From NCBI RefSeq assembly GCF_000006405.1, contig NW_003217015.1, positions 399,139-463,138 of the forward strand: a DNA stretch of 64,000 bases, read 5' to 3'. Source of the stretch: Perkinsus marinus ATCC 50983 (taxonomy: Eukaryota; Perkinsozoa; Perkinsida; Perkinsidae). The position numbers and the translations under genes were made by a program. Positions 44,491-60,076 of the stretch are shown piece after piece. The first letter of the stretch is position 1. Each line of letters starts with the position of its first letter. The notes beneath the pieces were generated by a model that made no database searches, was not told where the DNA came from, and worked only from the letters and a program-made list of their open reading frames with translations.

Positions 44491-44680
44491 GTCGGAAGAG
44501 TTGCGAGGCGTGTTGAGGGTGGTGGAAGCCGAGCAGCACTAGCTCAAATGAGGAAGAGTACTGATGATGACACAGGGTGTCTGTGGCGCGCGAGAGCCAC
44601 TTTCAGTCCTAATCGATCTCGCTATCTCCCCAGATTTCCAACCTCTCCGATGGAAACGCTGAAGCTTACGATTTTCGCCT

Positions 44681-44749
44681 TTTTGGCTGCGCGGTGGAGC
44701 GCACGGCTGTGTCACCGTAGATCCCGGGTTCGAATCCCACCTGAGACTT
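44681..44749 (+). pseudogene. tRNA-like sequence with A- and B-box
   Basis: TTGGCTGCGCGGTGGAGCGC resembles a tRNA D arm with box A, and GGGTTCGAATCCC is a good box B. The anticodon arm (ACGG/CCGT) has an 8-nt loop, the T stem pairs only 3 of 5, and no acceptor stem forms. It may be a dead tRNA or a tRNA-derived SINE head. Confidence 0.35.
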
Positions 44750-44958
44750 CTTTGCGCATTTTTTCATACTATGTGGGTTTTTGAGTTCAGCCTTTTTGGT
44801 AGTTAGCCATATATTACGCTAATCATGGCAACAGTAGCGATGATAGAAACCAAACCGTCAGACTCGTCATCAAGCGGATACCAATACAATAGGCAACAGT
44901 TACTTAGGTAGAACTGTATGGTGACGTTGGACAGGAATCAACCTTGGGTATTTTTAGG

Positions 44959-47900
44959 ATGTACCCCGGTCGTCCCGGACCGGACATCGTCAATCCAATA
45001 GGAATAAGAGTCCATCGATTCCCCCCGCCAACAGCGAAGCAACGACCTGGATCACAGCAGCAGGCTGATGATTTCAACGCTGGAGAACTAGGGGGTAGCC
45101 TGACGAGTATTATTCTTGTCTCGTTTACGCATCCCTGGATTCTCATTAGGTCGAGGACCCCATTCAGGAGCTAAAGGAAGAGGAAAAGGTGCTGGTGGTA
45201 AGGGAGGAGGCGCTTTGGGATTTGATACGGCCACTGGGGGGAAGGGCCTCGGCAAGGGCAAGGGAAGAGAACACGAAGGTGGGGTTTGCTCCTGCAATCC
45301 CTCAGTATTCTTCTATTCCCCTTCCCTTGGCCTTATCGTAACCACTGAATCGGGTTCCGTTGTAGATACAGCTAGCTCACCCGATCATCATGATGATGGC
45401 TGGCAAGTGGTGAAGCCTAAGCAAGGGAATAGGGATTGGGGTGCACTCAGAGGTGGCCGAACTGCAGGAGGTAAGCGACAGCATCAGCTATCAAGAGGCA
45501 TCAGTCCGATATTCATCCGCAGATGAGGAGGATGGCAAACCACTACCGCCATGGCGTAGGGTTGCTGCTCATCATCCAGGGGCCGCTAGAAGGGGAGGTA
45601 GTAGGAGTGGCTGAGTTATTGAGGCAATGCTGGAGTCGGCAGATACATCCCCGGTGCATTCACATGGCGCGGACCAACATCATCGTATTGATATTACTGC
45701 CGCAGAAGGAGATCACTATCACCATAAACAGCAGGAGCATCCTCCCTCTGGTGTCCCCACCACTACCCCATTCAAGAAGTAACTGCACATGCCATAGCAC
45801 ATTATGGTGGTTGTGACTGGTCTACCGTGCAGGACTCTCCATAAGGAGGAAGATAGCCATCCTAAGGAGTTGATCAAGCCGACGACCGAGGCGACTCCAA
45901 CAACCCCGGCTCCTGCGGTTGACCCCTTCACAATGGCCTTGTTGAGAGGCGCTTCTCCAGAACCACATACCAACAGAAATCCACCATCTAGCGGTGGCCC
46001 ATTCGATACCAGGGTAATAGAGTCACTGGGGCATGGCGCAGCGTTATGGGTTGCGTCAGATGCCACAAGCATCAACATCAGCAGCTCCTCCTCCTGCTGC
46101 TGCTGCCGCCCCTTCTGTTGAGGCTTCTAGTAGTCTCTTTGGTGACACTACTGATAGCCTTTTCGGTCCCCCACTAGAGCACGATGGTGTTGTATCAGCC
46201 TTCGCAGAGGTAATACGGAAGTTATTCGCCGTACTTAGCTATGACTACATCTTTGTAGGGTCCTGCGCGGTCTGCCTCTTCTGGTAGTCGCTTCGCTCGA
46301 CTATTTGAGAGCCTCCATGCGGATGACCCCAAGCCTGCTGTCCCTCCAACCCAACCATCATCGGGCTTCCCATCTACCACTCCATTCTCTACATCAGCCC
46401 CCTTCGCTCCGGTGGCGACTTCACTCTTCGGTGGCCCACCCACAGCAGGGACGACACAAACCCCCGCTAATATCTTCGGAAGTCCGTCTTCTGCCTTTCC
46501 AGTAGACCGACCAGCTCCAGTCCCCAGAGTCCCGACTACTTCAACCGTAGGTTACACACGCAACGAATTCTCATACGCTCATCTGCTATTGGTAGGCTCA
46601 ACCGGCAGCAACTGCCACTCAGGCGCAGCTGCAGCATGCCCTACTACAGCAACTACGTGCTGCCCCGCCTGCCACCACTGCCAAGGTTCAACAGATACTG
46701 GAGAGGGCCTCAAGCAACGCCTCTTCACAAGGTGGAGGAGGAGTGCCGGCCTTACTCCAACAGTTACAGGCTCAAGCTCAGCAGAAGAGGGAGCAGGCTG
46801 AAGAGCAAGTAACAAGACCAGTAGTGATTTTGGACATGGATGCTTCTGGTTCATAGGCAAGGACTATGGCTGCTACTCAACAGCAACAGCAGGCGGCTCT
46901 AGTGAGGCTGCAACAAATGCAAGTACAACAGCAGATGAAGAAGTTACTTCAGCAGCAGGAGCAGGAGACCAAGCAGCAGCAGGTCCTGCCTAAGAGCCTC
47001 TAACTTCAGGTCCATCATCCACCATGTGTTTCAGGCCCAGCATGGGAGTGGTCCATCAAACGCTCCAGCTGCTGGGGCTACCACGGGTATGTCTGCCTTG
47101 AACAGGCTCATCAGTGCTGGCAGTAGTGGTAGCCACTCTCATCATCACTCTGCCCCTTCTCCGTCACTGCCTACCGGTGGATCGGCCCTTGTGGGTACCC
47201 CATCTCCTGGCCTCGATGTCAATGCCCTATTCTGGACATACCTGGACCCACACGGCCATAAGCAGGGCCCTTTCTCCAACGCTCAAATGAAGAGTAAGAA
47301 ACACTCCTGTGTAAGATGTCTTCTTACTGCTGTTATTATGTCAGCTTGGCATGCCGCTAGCTACTTCGATGTGGACCTCCCATTGGCTTTCTCGACCTCA
47401 AGTGCCCCTACTCCTGGCAGCAGATTCGCTCCTCTAAACAGAATCTTCCCACCAGGGAGCCACCCGTTCATCGTAATACATGGGCAGCATTGGCTTCAAC
47501 GGATTCATCATTGTTAGGATGCTCCACGTCCAGTAGGGACTGCTGCGGCTCCTCCACGGCCTTCCTCTAGCACTACCAGCCTCGGTGCCTCTAGTACATC
47601 TCCGGCTCAGACGAGGACAGCTATGTCGGGGCTCGAGAAGCAGGATTCTAATATCTCTATTGGTTCGAGTGTCCATTCTGCTGGGAGGGTCTTCCCACCA
47701 GCAGGAGCCCCCGTACCACCTCCTCCCCCACCGGTGCAGCCTCCAGTGCAGCCTCCAAGTGCTCGAAGGTCCAATGAGGGCGGATTAGGTCACGGTAGAA
47801 CTAGGAAGCCCAATAGGAATGTAATGCAGAGTTACAATGATGTTTTCGTTGTTATGAAGTTGTCTTCAGCAGCAGCAGCAGCAGTCGGCAGCGGTTTCGT

Positions 47901-48635
47901 CCACCTCTCCCCCACCACACCGATCGGTCTCTCCTGGTGCCGCCTTAGGGGCACATAGTGACAGGGGTCGTGGCAGGGAATCGGCTTCGGACTCACTGAG
48001 GGGTCTGCTTGGGATCGCCACTTCGGAATCTCCACAAGGTGGATCCGACAGACATCCAGCTTCGGGTAGCAGACTCTCGGAAGATGACAGGGTAGGGGTT
48101 ATGGTGGTCGAGGATTACGGTTAGATTCATTCTATTTCAGTCTTCGGTCGATGCGGAGCAGCAACGCCAGCATAAGCAAGCTATTAGTCGTGGAGGCCGA
48201 GGTGGAAGCGCGGAAGGTCGCCCGAGGACTGTATATCCTAGAAGGCCGGGCGATGAGAAGGATAAGCCCAAGACAGTGGTAGTAGCGATGGGAAATTAAA
48301 GAAGTTGTAAATGTGGTGGTTAGGTTGCTGGCAAGGACGTTGCTGATCCCTCTTCACTGCATAAGGGGTGGCTGTGGTCACCCAGTGATGAGGCAGCTAT
48401 GAGGAGGAAGGAGGCTGGTGGTGGTGGAGCTGTGGCACCTGTACCGAAGAAGATGTCATTGAAGGAGATTATGGCCAATGAGACTGATGCCAATAACATC
48501 AAGGCCTTGATGACTGGTCATAACCCTGCTGCCGCCGCTCACAAGATGAAGATACCTGCTGCTAAGAAGAAGAGCCAGAAGCAGTTGAAAAAGGAGGCTG
48601 CGGCGAAGAATGCTGCTTCTGGCTCAAGCTCGTAG
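44959..48635 (+). CDS. GYF-domain protein, Gln/Pro-rich (multi-exon)
   Basis: GYF domains bind proline-rich ligands, often in translational control or mRNA decay. Exon 1 (44959-45094) encodes MYPGRPGPDIVNPIGIRVHR, and a phase-1 intron (45095-45149) leads to an RG/GK-rich exon (RGPHSGAKGRGKGAGGKG). The middle exons are Ser/Pro/Gln-rich: ADEEDGKPLPPWRR, FGDTTDSLFGPPLEHDG and ALLQQLQAQAQQKREQAEEQ. The GYF domain is FWTYLDPHGHKQGPFSNAQM|KTWHAASYFDVDLP (~47,230-47,385), with a 51-nt intron inside it. The C-terminal exons contain GRGRESASDSLRGLLGIATS, VSPGAALGAHSDRGRG and KKMSLKEIMANETDANNIKA, and end in a Lys/Ala-rich tail and TAG. One intron is only 34 nt (~45,470-45,503). GIGYF/PERQ-like proteins are the closest concept. 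Confidence 0.8.
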
Positions 48636-49615
48636 TAGAGGCTGGTCATAAGAGCCTGATGATAGTCATCCGATTCTAAGGGACCAAGATATCCTCCTCA
48701 TGCTACTCATTATGTATTGTTGATATTTCTTATGATAAATAAAGCACATGCTCATCATCATCATCGTCATCAGGGTGGCAGCCATCTCGAGCTAGCAATG
48801 ATGATATTGGTAGTCGTGACGGTATGTATCATTGTAGTATCGCATTTTTGCTACAAGGCTTCATCGTTGCATCATCCCTAATGGGACGCATGTTGGTGCT
48901 GCCGTCTCATCCGTCGAAGGTAGTAGTACAATCTTGCTATTATTTTCCATCTCCATTACCCCTGCAACTACTAACATTCCCATCGTTGTCTCCTGCAAAC
49001 CATATTCCTATTAGTGATGCCTCTGCTGCTGTTGGTGACTTGGACGGTACAGTCTTTATGTTGTTGCCACTCTGGAAATTTCTACTGTTACCACGAAGTC
49101 ACTGCTTTGCGTTGCAGTAGTGCGCGAGGGATGCAGAGTAACACTCAAGCGACATTGACGTACTCATACGTGTGACGACTCTTACATATCCTATACATGG
49201 TATTGTGGATTCTCGTCGCTCGTAGGGCATGTGAACCAAGTCCTATAACAATTATTTTTGTATCGGTGGCTATCGGTGGTATATTCTGAGGAGCTGCGTT
49301 CTGGAAAGAGAAATGCAATTGACGTGTTGATTCACTACCATCTATCGTGGACGGTTCCCACTACGGGTAGAAGAACTCAAGTCTAGGAAACCGAGAAGCA
49401 ACTAAATTTACATGCATTTACTTCCATGGAGTAAGTGCGGATAATAATAATGTTGCTTTATGTGTTGAATGTGGACTGTAAGTTATTATCATCATCACTT
49501 CGCAGCCCCGGAAATAACAACTAATGGTGTTATCATTGTAATTACAAGTGCAAAAAGAGGCTGTCGTCGGCTACATTAGTAGTGGCAATAGCAGCAGTGC
49601 CATAGAACGTAATGA
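48636..49615. other. Convergent intergenic region
   Basis: This stretch separates the 3' ends of the GYF gene (+) and the polo kinase gene (-). A possible polyadenylation signal AATAAA occurs near 48,737 and is followed by a CAT-rich run. A plus-strand open frame at 48,824-49,120 lacks family resemblance. No RNA gene is seen. Confidence 0.35.
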
Positions 49616-53645
<4,030 letters not shown>

Positions 53646-53856
53646 GGACGGGTGAACCCAAGGTTATAAATACTGTGTCCACAGACGAAACTCATACCTG
53701 TTATCCTGCGTACCCAATGAGCATGATACGAGCAAAATTGAAATACGTAATCGAGCCCAGTCGCACAGAAAACTGTGGAATATGAGATGGACTCAAATGA
53801 GTCATGGATTTTTGACAACTTGCGGCGGAGATGTGCCATATCGTGACACTGGATGA

Positions 53857-54805
53857 TCACTGAAGACTATCCTCGTGGGATGAGCTCTCTGCCGACGCAT
53901 CGTCATCAATATGGTGCTGGAGGTCTTTTTTTCGTCTGCTTCGCTCAAGGAGATCGACTAGCCCTTGTTCCACTCTCGAGACATCAATGTCCCGCTTCGA
54001 GACTCGACCCATTATTTCACAAAGCCTTGGAGCCCAGATATCTGCAGCGCATTTAGCATTCCAGTCAGCGACGCTCGGAAGGATCCCTGGCCATCTTCGT
54101 TTGAGTCTTCGCAGACAGCTGCGTAGAGCTGATATCAAGATCGCGAGAGGATCGCTCCCGTTTGACGGCGCAAAGCCAACCAGTGCCGATTTCGAGAGTG
54201 ATCCGAACTTGCACTGATGACTTTCCACATTGATGAAAACTTCGAGGACATCCCATTCACTCGGACACTCAGCGAACACAGAACAGTCGACTTCAGCAGT
54301 CAACATCCCGAAGGCTCGAGCCTGGGGGCCTACCTTGACGATACCGAACTCATCGCCGGATCTCCCCTGCAAAGCCTCCTGAAGGCCCTTGAGCAAACAG
54401 CATTCAGACCAGCCTTGTAAATTTGCCATTGCAGTGCCATTGACAAGGCGCGTTACAAGAATAGTCCGTTCAGCATCGACCCGAGCAGAAATATCTCGCT
54501 CTCGCCTCGTTCTCACCATTACAGATACGCAGTTGACAGTGTAGCGGGCCATCGGCTGACCTGGTCGACGATCGAGAAAGGATGAGCCTGAGAAGAACGA
54601 CTTATGCCTGCAGGATCGAGGAAAACGATGATCGATTAGGATTAGCGTAGCGAAAGACGTTGGCACCTCCAAGCGGTTGGTCGTTGTACACGAATGCCGG
54701 ACTCTTCTTGCCAAGAAAGTGAGACGCGAGCTCGATATACTCTTCAATCAAATTCTCCACGATATCGTAATCCACATCCTCGGATTGAGGCAGTCGCGAA
54801 GAAAC
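53857..54805 (-). CDS. Hypothetical protein (two or more exons, 5' end not found)
   Basis: An exon beginning after an AG at 54806 reads VSSRLPQSEDVDYDIVENLI, then EEYIELASHFLGKKSPAFVY and GGANVFRYANPNRSSFSSIL. After a short intron the frame continues MARYTVNCVSVMVRTRRERD and TILVTRLVNGTAMANLQGWS, through WPGILPSVADWNAKCAADIW and GLVDLLERSRRKKDLQHHID, and ends HEDSLQ and TGA at 53857. Mixed hydrophobic and charged composition with no membrane segment suggests a folded soluble protein with a charged tail. No family is recognised. It lies about 210 bp upstream of the polo kinase start on the same strand. An additional 5' exon must exist upstream of 54,806. Confidence 0.55.
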
Positions 54806-55369
54806 CTATAACGTGACAAGTTATCACTGATAACACAGGAACACAAGTAAATTACTTGTTTATCAATAATAGTGATTTGGAATTACTAGTAATTACTAAT
54901 AATTAGTAGTAATTACTAATTTAGTAGTTTGGAAGCTCTGCCCTCGGCGCACCCCAGGCCCTGAAATTCAGGGCTTACACCTCCGAAGTCAGCGTGGATG
55001 TGTAGCTATCGGTGCGGCGTACTATAAAATCCGAAACCCAACTCATAGGGGAGAGCTCGATTCAATTGAACCGGCGAAAGCGTAGCAAGAGCCTCTAACC
55101 TCCCCAGATATAGGTTACCATGGGGGGCGATCCATTTGGAAAATGAGATCTCCACGGACGTATCTGGGACTGATAGTGAAGGTGCCTGCTTCTATTGGCA
55201 TAGTATATAGCAGTAATTCATTGCCAATAGCGAGCTCGGCGAGCCAACGATCAACCTCAACGCATGATTTCCGCCAGATTAATGAGTTATTATATGTTCC
55301 AAGGTATTTATTGATATGTAGTTGACACCTACATCACATGGCGGAACGAGCCATATAATCCCGCATAGC
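54806..55369. other. AT-rich short-repeat spacer
   Basis: Around 54,875-54,935 the motifs AATTACTA and TAGTAATT repeat in both orientations. Between 54,940 and 55,230 the sequence is GC-richer and unexplained. It includes a 9-bp inverted repeat (CTATTGGCA/TGCCAATAG) near 55,192-55,231 and a possible small exon (MDRPPW at ~55,131). No RNA family was recognised. Confidence 0.35.
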
Positions 55370-55975
55370 CTAGTTCCCTAGCCGCACCTTGTTCACAAGC
55401 AAGAGCTGTACGACCGTGACGACTAAGATCGAAGTGATGACGACTGAGAGGCCCATCAGCATCCCGAGTGATAGTCGGAGGATAGTATCCTCAGGATACT
55501 GTACATATAGCTGAATTGGAGCCGACTAATGCCAGCCTCCTCGGAGTTCGAGGCTCGGACCTTCAGTCGAGTTTCATGACTGACAAAACCGAAGAAAGTG
55601 TGGAGCACAATATTACTCTCATCGGATAGGATAATTCTCTGAAACATGTACCCTTAGTAAGGGTCGAATGAGGGACCCTTAGGGTCCCTCACCCAATTGA
55701 GAACTTTAATGCTACACACCTCAGTCGATGTGTTACCACTGACATTCCTTCTTTTCAGGGATCTCTTCTGATGGATGAGAAGTCTAGGCTGCTGTTGGAG
55801 TTCCAGGCTTTCAGAGCATCTCCTGGACCCTCAACCGATACTTCGCATTTCCCCCTCTTCGAGCCTCGTCAGTACAGGATGAATATCCGGTATGCCCTAT
55901 TCTTCAACAAGCTTGAAGTCACTGCCCAGTCGGCCGAGAATCGCTCCTTCCCAATCACGTAGCCCCTGCACAGTC
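55370..55975 (-). CDS. Putative type I membrane protein (multi-exon)
   Basis: Minus-strand exons read YVIGKERFSADWAVTSSLLK (~55,970), RGKCEVSVEGPGDALKAWNS (~55,860), RIILSDESNIVLHTFFGFVS (~55,640) and HETRLKVRASNSEEAGISRL. Near the C-terminus is a transmembrane segment (RLSLGMLMGLSVVITSILVV followed by TVVQLLLVN) with a short basic tail, KVRLGN and TAG at 55370-55372. A lumenal beta-rich part plus one anchor recalls GOLD/p24-type cargo receptors, but the resemblance is weak. A palindrome (GAGGGACCCTTAGGGTCCCTC) lies in the probable intron near 55,670-55,690. The opposite strand also has an open frame at 55,771-55,962; the exon series with the membrane anchor favours the minus strand. Confidence 0.4.
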
Positions 55976-56269
55976 TAGTTGAGCTGCAGCAATTTACACA
56001 ATTTACATAGAGTGCTCAACAAGAGCACAGGAAGTGTGCTCGGATCAGGATCTCGATGGTCGCTGGATTGAACTGTTCAATTTGAACAGCAATATGTGAT
56101 GAAACCAACTGTCACAGCTGAACTGTCGGGGAAGGTTCTATGTAACCGCGGTGTGTATATAACCTCATCGGTCAGCTAGACAAGATATGCCGCCTGGAAC
56201 AATGAGGTTACCTTCGATCAGGGAAGGCTGGTGAGTCCCACTGTGCCCTCCATGTTATAAACCACTTAC

Positions 56270-57033
56270 CCTGGTAGTGAAGCCTGGATCTTCACTCGAT
56301 ATCTCCACCTTAACCTCCCCGAGTCTAATGTCGCCAGCCTCCACTAGCAGATCGAATTCAACCAGACGTGCTTCCTCCGTCACGACCTCGAAACTGAAAG
56401 CGATGAACGACCATACTTCCATCGTGAGCGTGTTCTCTATGATTACATACTGTATAGCTCCACACCCCGCCTGATGCAAGAATAAAATGACGAACTTCAG
56501 CCCCAAACCAAATCTTCCACTAAAGCCTGACAAACGGACATCGCTCGAGCACCACGATGCCATATCAGCACTACTCTTCCCACGATCGGCACTCTTCGTT
56601 GATGAGAACATATTACGTATACTGTCAACACTGTGCGCAGCGATTCCTGGACCACCGAAGTCCGAGCATATGAATTTATGATCATCTCGGAGCACTACGC
56701 TGACCTTAGTCCTGCTAAGCGGATCTGAGGTGACAGTCGTCGAATCGCTCCATGCAGCACGCCGATTATAGGAGAGACTCCTCTACCAAGCTCGCTTCGA
56801 CGGAGATCCTCAGATAACTCGTAGTATGCCGCGAAAATCACGGTGGTGTTCGGCGTGATGAGGTTGCTGTTACCTTTTGGACTACGACAAGCGTCAATGG
56901 CATTGTCCACGATCTCCTTCACCACGAGGAATACGCTTCTGCTGTCCACTTTATTGCTGCCACATAGTGACATTCCATGCTCGACGAACCACGATGGCAG
57001 AAGGGACCCCTCATTACTGGATTTGAGCGGCAT
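56270..57033 (-). CDS. TopoVIB-like GHKL ATPase (3' end not found)
   Basis: The N-terminus MPLKSSNEGSLLPSWFVEHG leads into VVKEIVDNAIDACRS, the GHKL N-box (E-x-x-DN-x-x-DA). After one or two introns, HKFICSDFGGPGIAAHSVDS supplies the DxGxG box. NMFSSTKSADRGKSSADMAS and GFSGRFGLGLKFVILFLHQA (a GxxGxG lid motif) follow. The GRFGLGxK-ilxxxQ context is that of topoisomerase VI subunit B and its meiotic relatives, which partner Spo11/TopoVIA in DNA cleavage. A transducer-like stretch (EVVTEEARLVEFDLLVEAGD) runs to a donor near 56,270. No convincing further exons were placed, so the C-terminus is missing or truncated. Other GHKL ATPases remain possible. Confidence 0.6.
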
Positions 57034-57980
57034 ATTAGTCTGCGAGAAGTCTGAAACGCGTGGATATCAATGTACAGAGGTCTCGCATGAACAACACTGA
57101 AGTTGACTCCGATCCACCAACACTTGGAAGATACCGTAGCCTCTCACGGAGGACGTTCCCAGTCACATGACATTACCCAATTGACGTATTACAACACAGT
57201 GACTACTAGTTGTCTAACATCCAATTCTCTCATAATCATCATCATGCACGAGCCTCTGACTCTCCACCACAGTAGCTGGTATCGAACAGCAGTGTCCTGT
57301 AGTGATTGACAGGGATACTCCTCCGTGAGGATCGCCTTCTACAACACACACTAGCTTAAAGCTCGAATTTCATCTCGAGCTGTAATGCCGCTATTGGTGT
57401 CCGGTTGCACACTCTTGCGGCCGAAAACAGAAGGAAAGCGTTGTAAAGAGAACAGACTCTAGTCAACTTGCGCTCATTTCCGCTATCAGTCCCAACCTAT
57501 TTCCATAGGAATCCGACCCTTCTGGCATGCCCAATAGGAAATTTCCGTCACAAACCTCCCCAGCCTGAGCACAAGCCGTCGGCAGCAACACCCATCTAGG
57601 CTGATCTTGACGGATCCGAGATGATCATTCGAAAGACAACTCATCCTCACTACTATACATTATCCGACCAACTCCCAACCAGTATTCCCAACGAAGGAAA
57701 GAATCTCTCGCATGACCGATTCGGTTGCCAAATCGATTTATGGTACCGAATTTCAGAACCAAACACGCCTATGCTTATATATGCAGCCGTGTTGTGAAGC
57801 AGCCAGCATACTCGCCTACTAAGACTCAGCTAACGCAAAGCCATCAGTTAACAAGTGATATCCGAAAGACATGTGAAATGCAAGGCATATGACAGCTCGT
57901 CAAGCCGTAATTGTTGCACTATTGCTGAGTTGAGATAGAGGTTGACAAATGACATATACTCAGACACACAGCCTGATAAT
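57034..57980. other. Intergenic region
   Basis: No gene is supported in this ~950-bp stretch between the TopoVIB-like start and the pseudogene below. Short frames on both strands lack family resemblance, and no repeat stands out. Confidence 0.3.
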
Positions 57981-58356
57981 ACTCTCAAACCCTGTATCGA
58001 GATAGAGAAGAGTATCGGCGAACAGACCATGCCTATCCGGCCACATCTTCCATAGTTCCTGACGACGCAGGTACTCGAGCAGCAGGGATCGGTCATTATC
58101 AACCTCCCACGATAGCACCATTGAGCGAAGAAAGTCACATCAGAAGTTTACAAGGTACTCCAAGCGAGGCAGAGGAAGTGGTGACACCGTAACAACCCAC
58201 ATCTGACTCTGCGTCCAAGGCCGATACGAGAGCGAGACCTTACACGTCTGGATCGAACAGGAAGTGTCTCCATGGGATATTAGAATGCCGATGGCGGTTC
58301 CCAAGAGTGCCGCATAGTTATAACAAGGGACATCCTGAGAACCACTCCTTCACTTG
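57981..58356 (-). pseudogene. Frameshifted relative of the small TM protein at 59367-59715
   Basis: On the minus strand QVKEWFSG, then in a shifted frame VPCYNYAALLGTAIGILIS, then shifted back PWRHFLFDPDV (58,356-58,245) match the exon 1 sequence of the downstream gene. YLRRQELWKMWPDRHGLFAD (58,073-57,981) matches its exon 2. Two compensating frameshifts and an in-frame TAA interrupt exon 1. The intron is about 170 nt, against 43 nt in the intact gene. It is best explained as a decayed tandem duplicate. Confidence 0.65.
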
Positions 58357-59366
58357 ATTACATAATAAATCAAAATTGAGGGCTGATAGGAGTACATAGC
58401 TTAAGAGGAGAGACATAGCAACGCCGATATCCTCCCGAAGAGATTCGCCGACCCCTTTAGAGTAATCACCAAATGCTGTCCTAAAGGGAACTTTTGAACG
58501 ACATCAGCTCACTGCAATGACAAGGGGATAGAAATACCAACGCGGTTTACCTGCCACACATATCGAGCCTACCTTCTGTTTTGATATCACAAATGAGTCA
58601 CCACAATGACATCCTAGAGGAATGGATTGCCACCTCGATAGTCCAATGTTGGACTACATGGTCACTTTCCTCAGCTGGGCTCTAGACTTAGTTCTCTTAC
58701 TATATCTCTTCTACAGCTAGTGAGCTAACTCCAAAGTCTCCTGAAATATATAACTTCTATGATTGAAGTTTACATACGGGTAGAATGTACAGAAACCGGT
58801 AAGAATTTCCTCAGAATTTCCATATTGTCCCCAGCACATGTAGTTGACCACGTGCACATTTTCCAACATTCCAAGAGCCTCGCTCTACCAAATAGTCCTC
58901 TCCATAGGAGACTGTGGGGCAATGGCCCTCCTGACGGTTCTTAACTCAACACTTGCGAAAAAGCGCTATCCGCAAACTCGATAATATCGGATCCATGTTC
59001 TCCAGAGAGAAGACCAATGACAGACCCCAGAGGGACTGATGTGCATAGGGGGGGGGCATAGTACAGCAATCAGAGCTCCGAATAGCCCAACTTCTTATAT
59101 ATGGTTTGCATGTTCTTCGTTGAACAACTGGTGTAAAGAGGGTCCTCGAAGAAGTATCTGACGCGGAAAGTCTTATCGCAACCAACATCGATGAATGAAT
59201 ACTCACTGGGGTATAGCCCAGAAGAATCCCGGTATACGTCGGATGGCTGGGGTCCTCTGAGGGCGGAGGCCTACAGGGTTGTAGTCAGCGTAGTCCGGTT
59301 CGTTGTCGATGAAACTGTTCCTGTATCTGATTGGACGGCGGTTTGACATGAAATAGAGATCAGCTC
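58357..59366. other. Intergenic region
   Basis: Apart from open frames without family resemblance on both strands (for example minus 58,946-59,206), nothing is supported in this 1-kb stretch. Confidence 0.3.
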
Positions 59367-59715
59367 CTACGGCAGGAGGAGATTTTTGAGCTGAGGGTTG
59401 AGGTAGGGAACTGCGTAGGCGAATTGCCTATGTCTGTCGGGCCACATTTTACGCAGTTCTTGGCGACGCACGTAACTGCAGGATGTGCATGTGTTATGGG
59501 ACTATGCAGAAGTCTTACACGTCGGGATTGAACAGGAAATGCCTCCAAATAACAGCCACCAGAATCCCCAATGATAATCCGACCAACGCCGCGTAGTTGT
59601 ATGAAGGCACATCATAGAACCACTCCTTCACTTGCTGACGGAATAGGAATTCGGCCAACATCGGGTCGGTCTGCCGACGGGAGTACAGACCATAACGATT
59701 ACGCCACCTAAACAT
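59367..59715 (-). CDS. Small single-TM protein, 101 aa, two exons
   Basis: Exon 1 (59715-59519) encodes MFRWRNRYGLYSRRQTDPML, then AEFLFRQQVKEWFYDVPSYN and one membrane segment (AALVGLSLGILVAVIW), followed by RHFLFNPDV. A 43-nt GT-AG intron joins exon 2 (59475-59367): YVRRQELRKMWPDRHRQFAY, AVPYLNPQLKNLLLP and TAG. The basic N-terminus, single central anchor and conserved charged tail resemble small accessory subunits of mitochondrial respiratory complexes, but this is inference. I cannot name the family. A decayed relative lies 1 kb downstream. Confidence 0.65.
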
Positions 59716-60076
59716 GGTGCTATTCCCAATGGTGGTTGCAGCTTCTGTTTACCAGTTGACAGTAAACGCGCCTCCCTCGGAGTACATAGGGACAGAGAGC
59801 CTGGTGGGCGGATGATAACACCTCAGGCCTCCGACCAAAGCTCGACGTAGCATTCAAAAAGTGCACTGAACGAGGCTTTCGTCACTGGTCTTGTTGCCGA
59901 TCGCCGTTTCGGGTCACTTCACCGATTGTCATCAAAACTCACCACAAGTGTTACAGGAAGAAATATATATGTGCGCGTAGAACACCTATAAAGCGTGCAT
60001 TCGAGCATGTATGAACTAATGGTTAGTGATGATGAAAACTTTTTGCAGGACCCCGATTCGAGCCTAACGGAGTGAA

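Noticed and set aside
55771-55962. A plus-strand frame beginning MDEKSRLLLEFQAFRASPG.
   Set aside because: The opposite strand carries a better exon series that ends in a membrane anchor. The plus frame has no partner exons, though it cannot be fully excluded.
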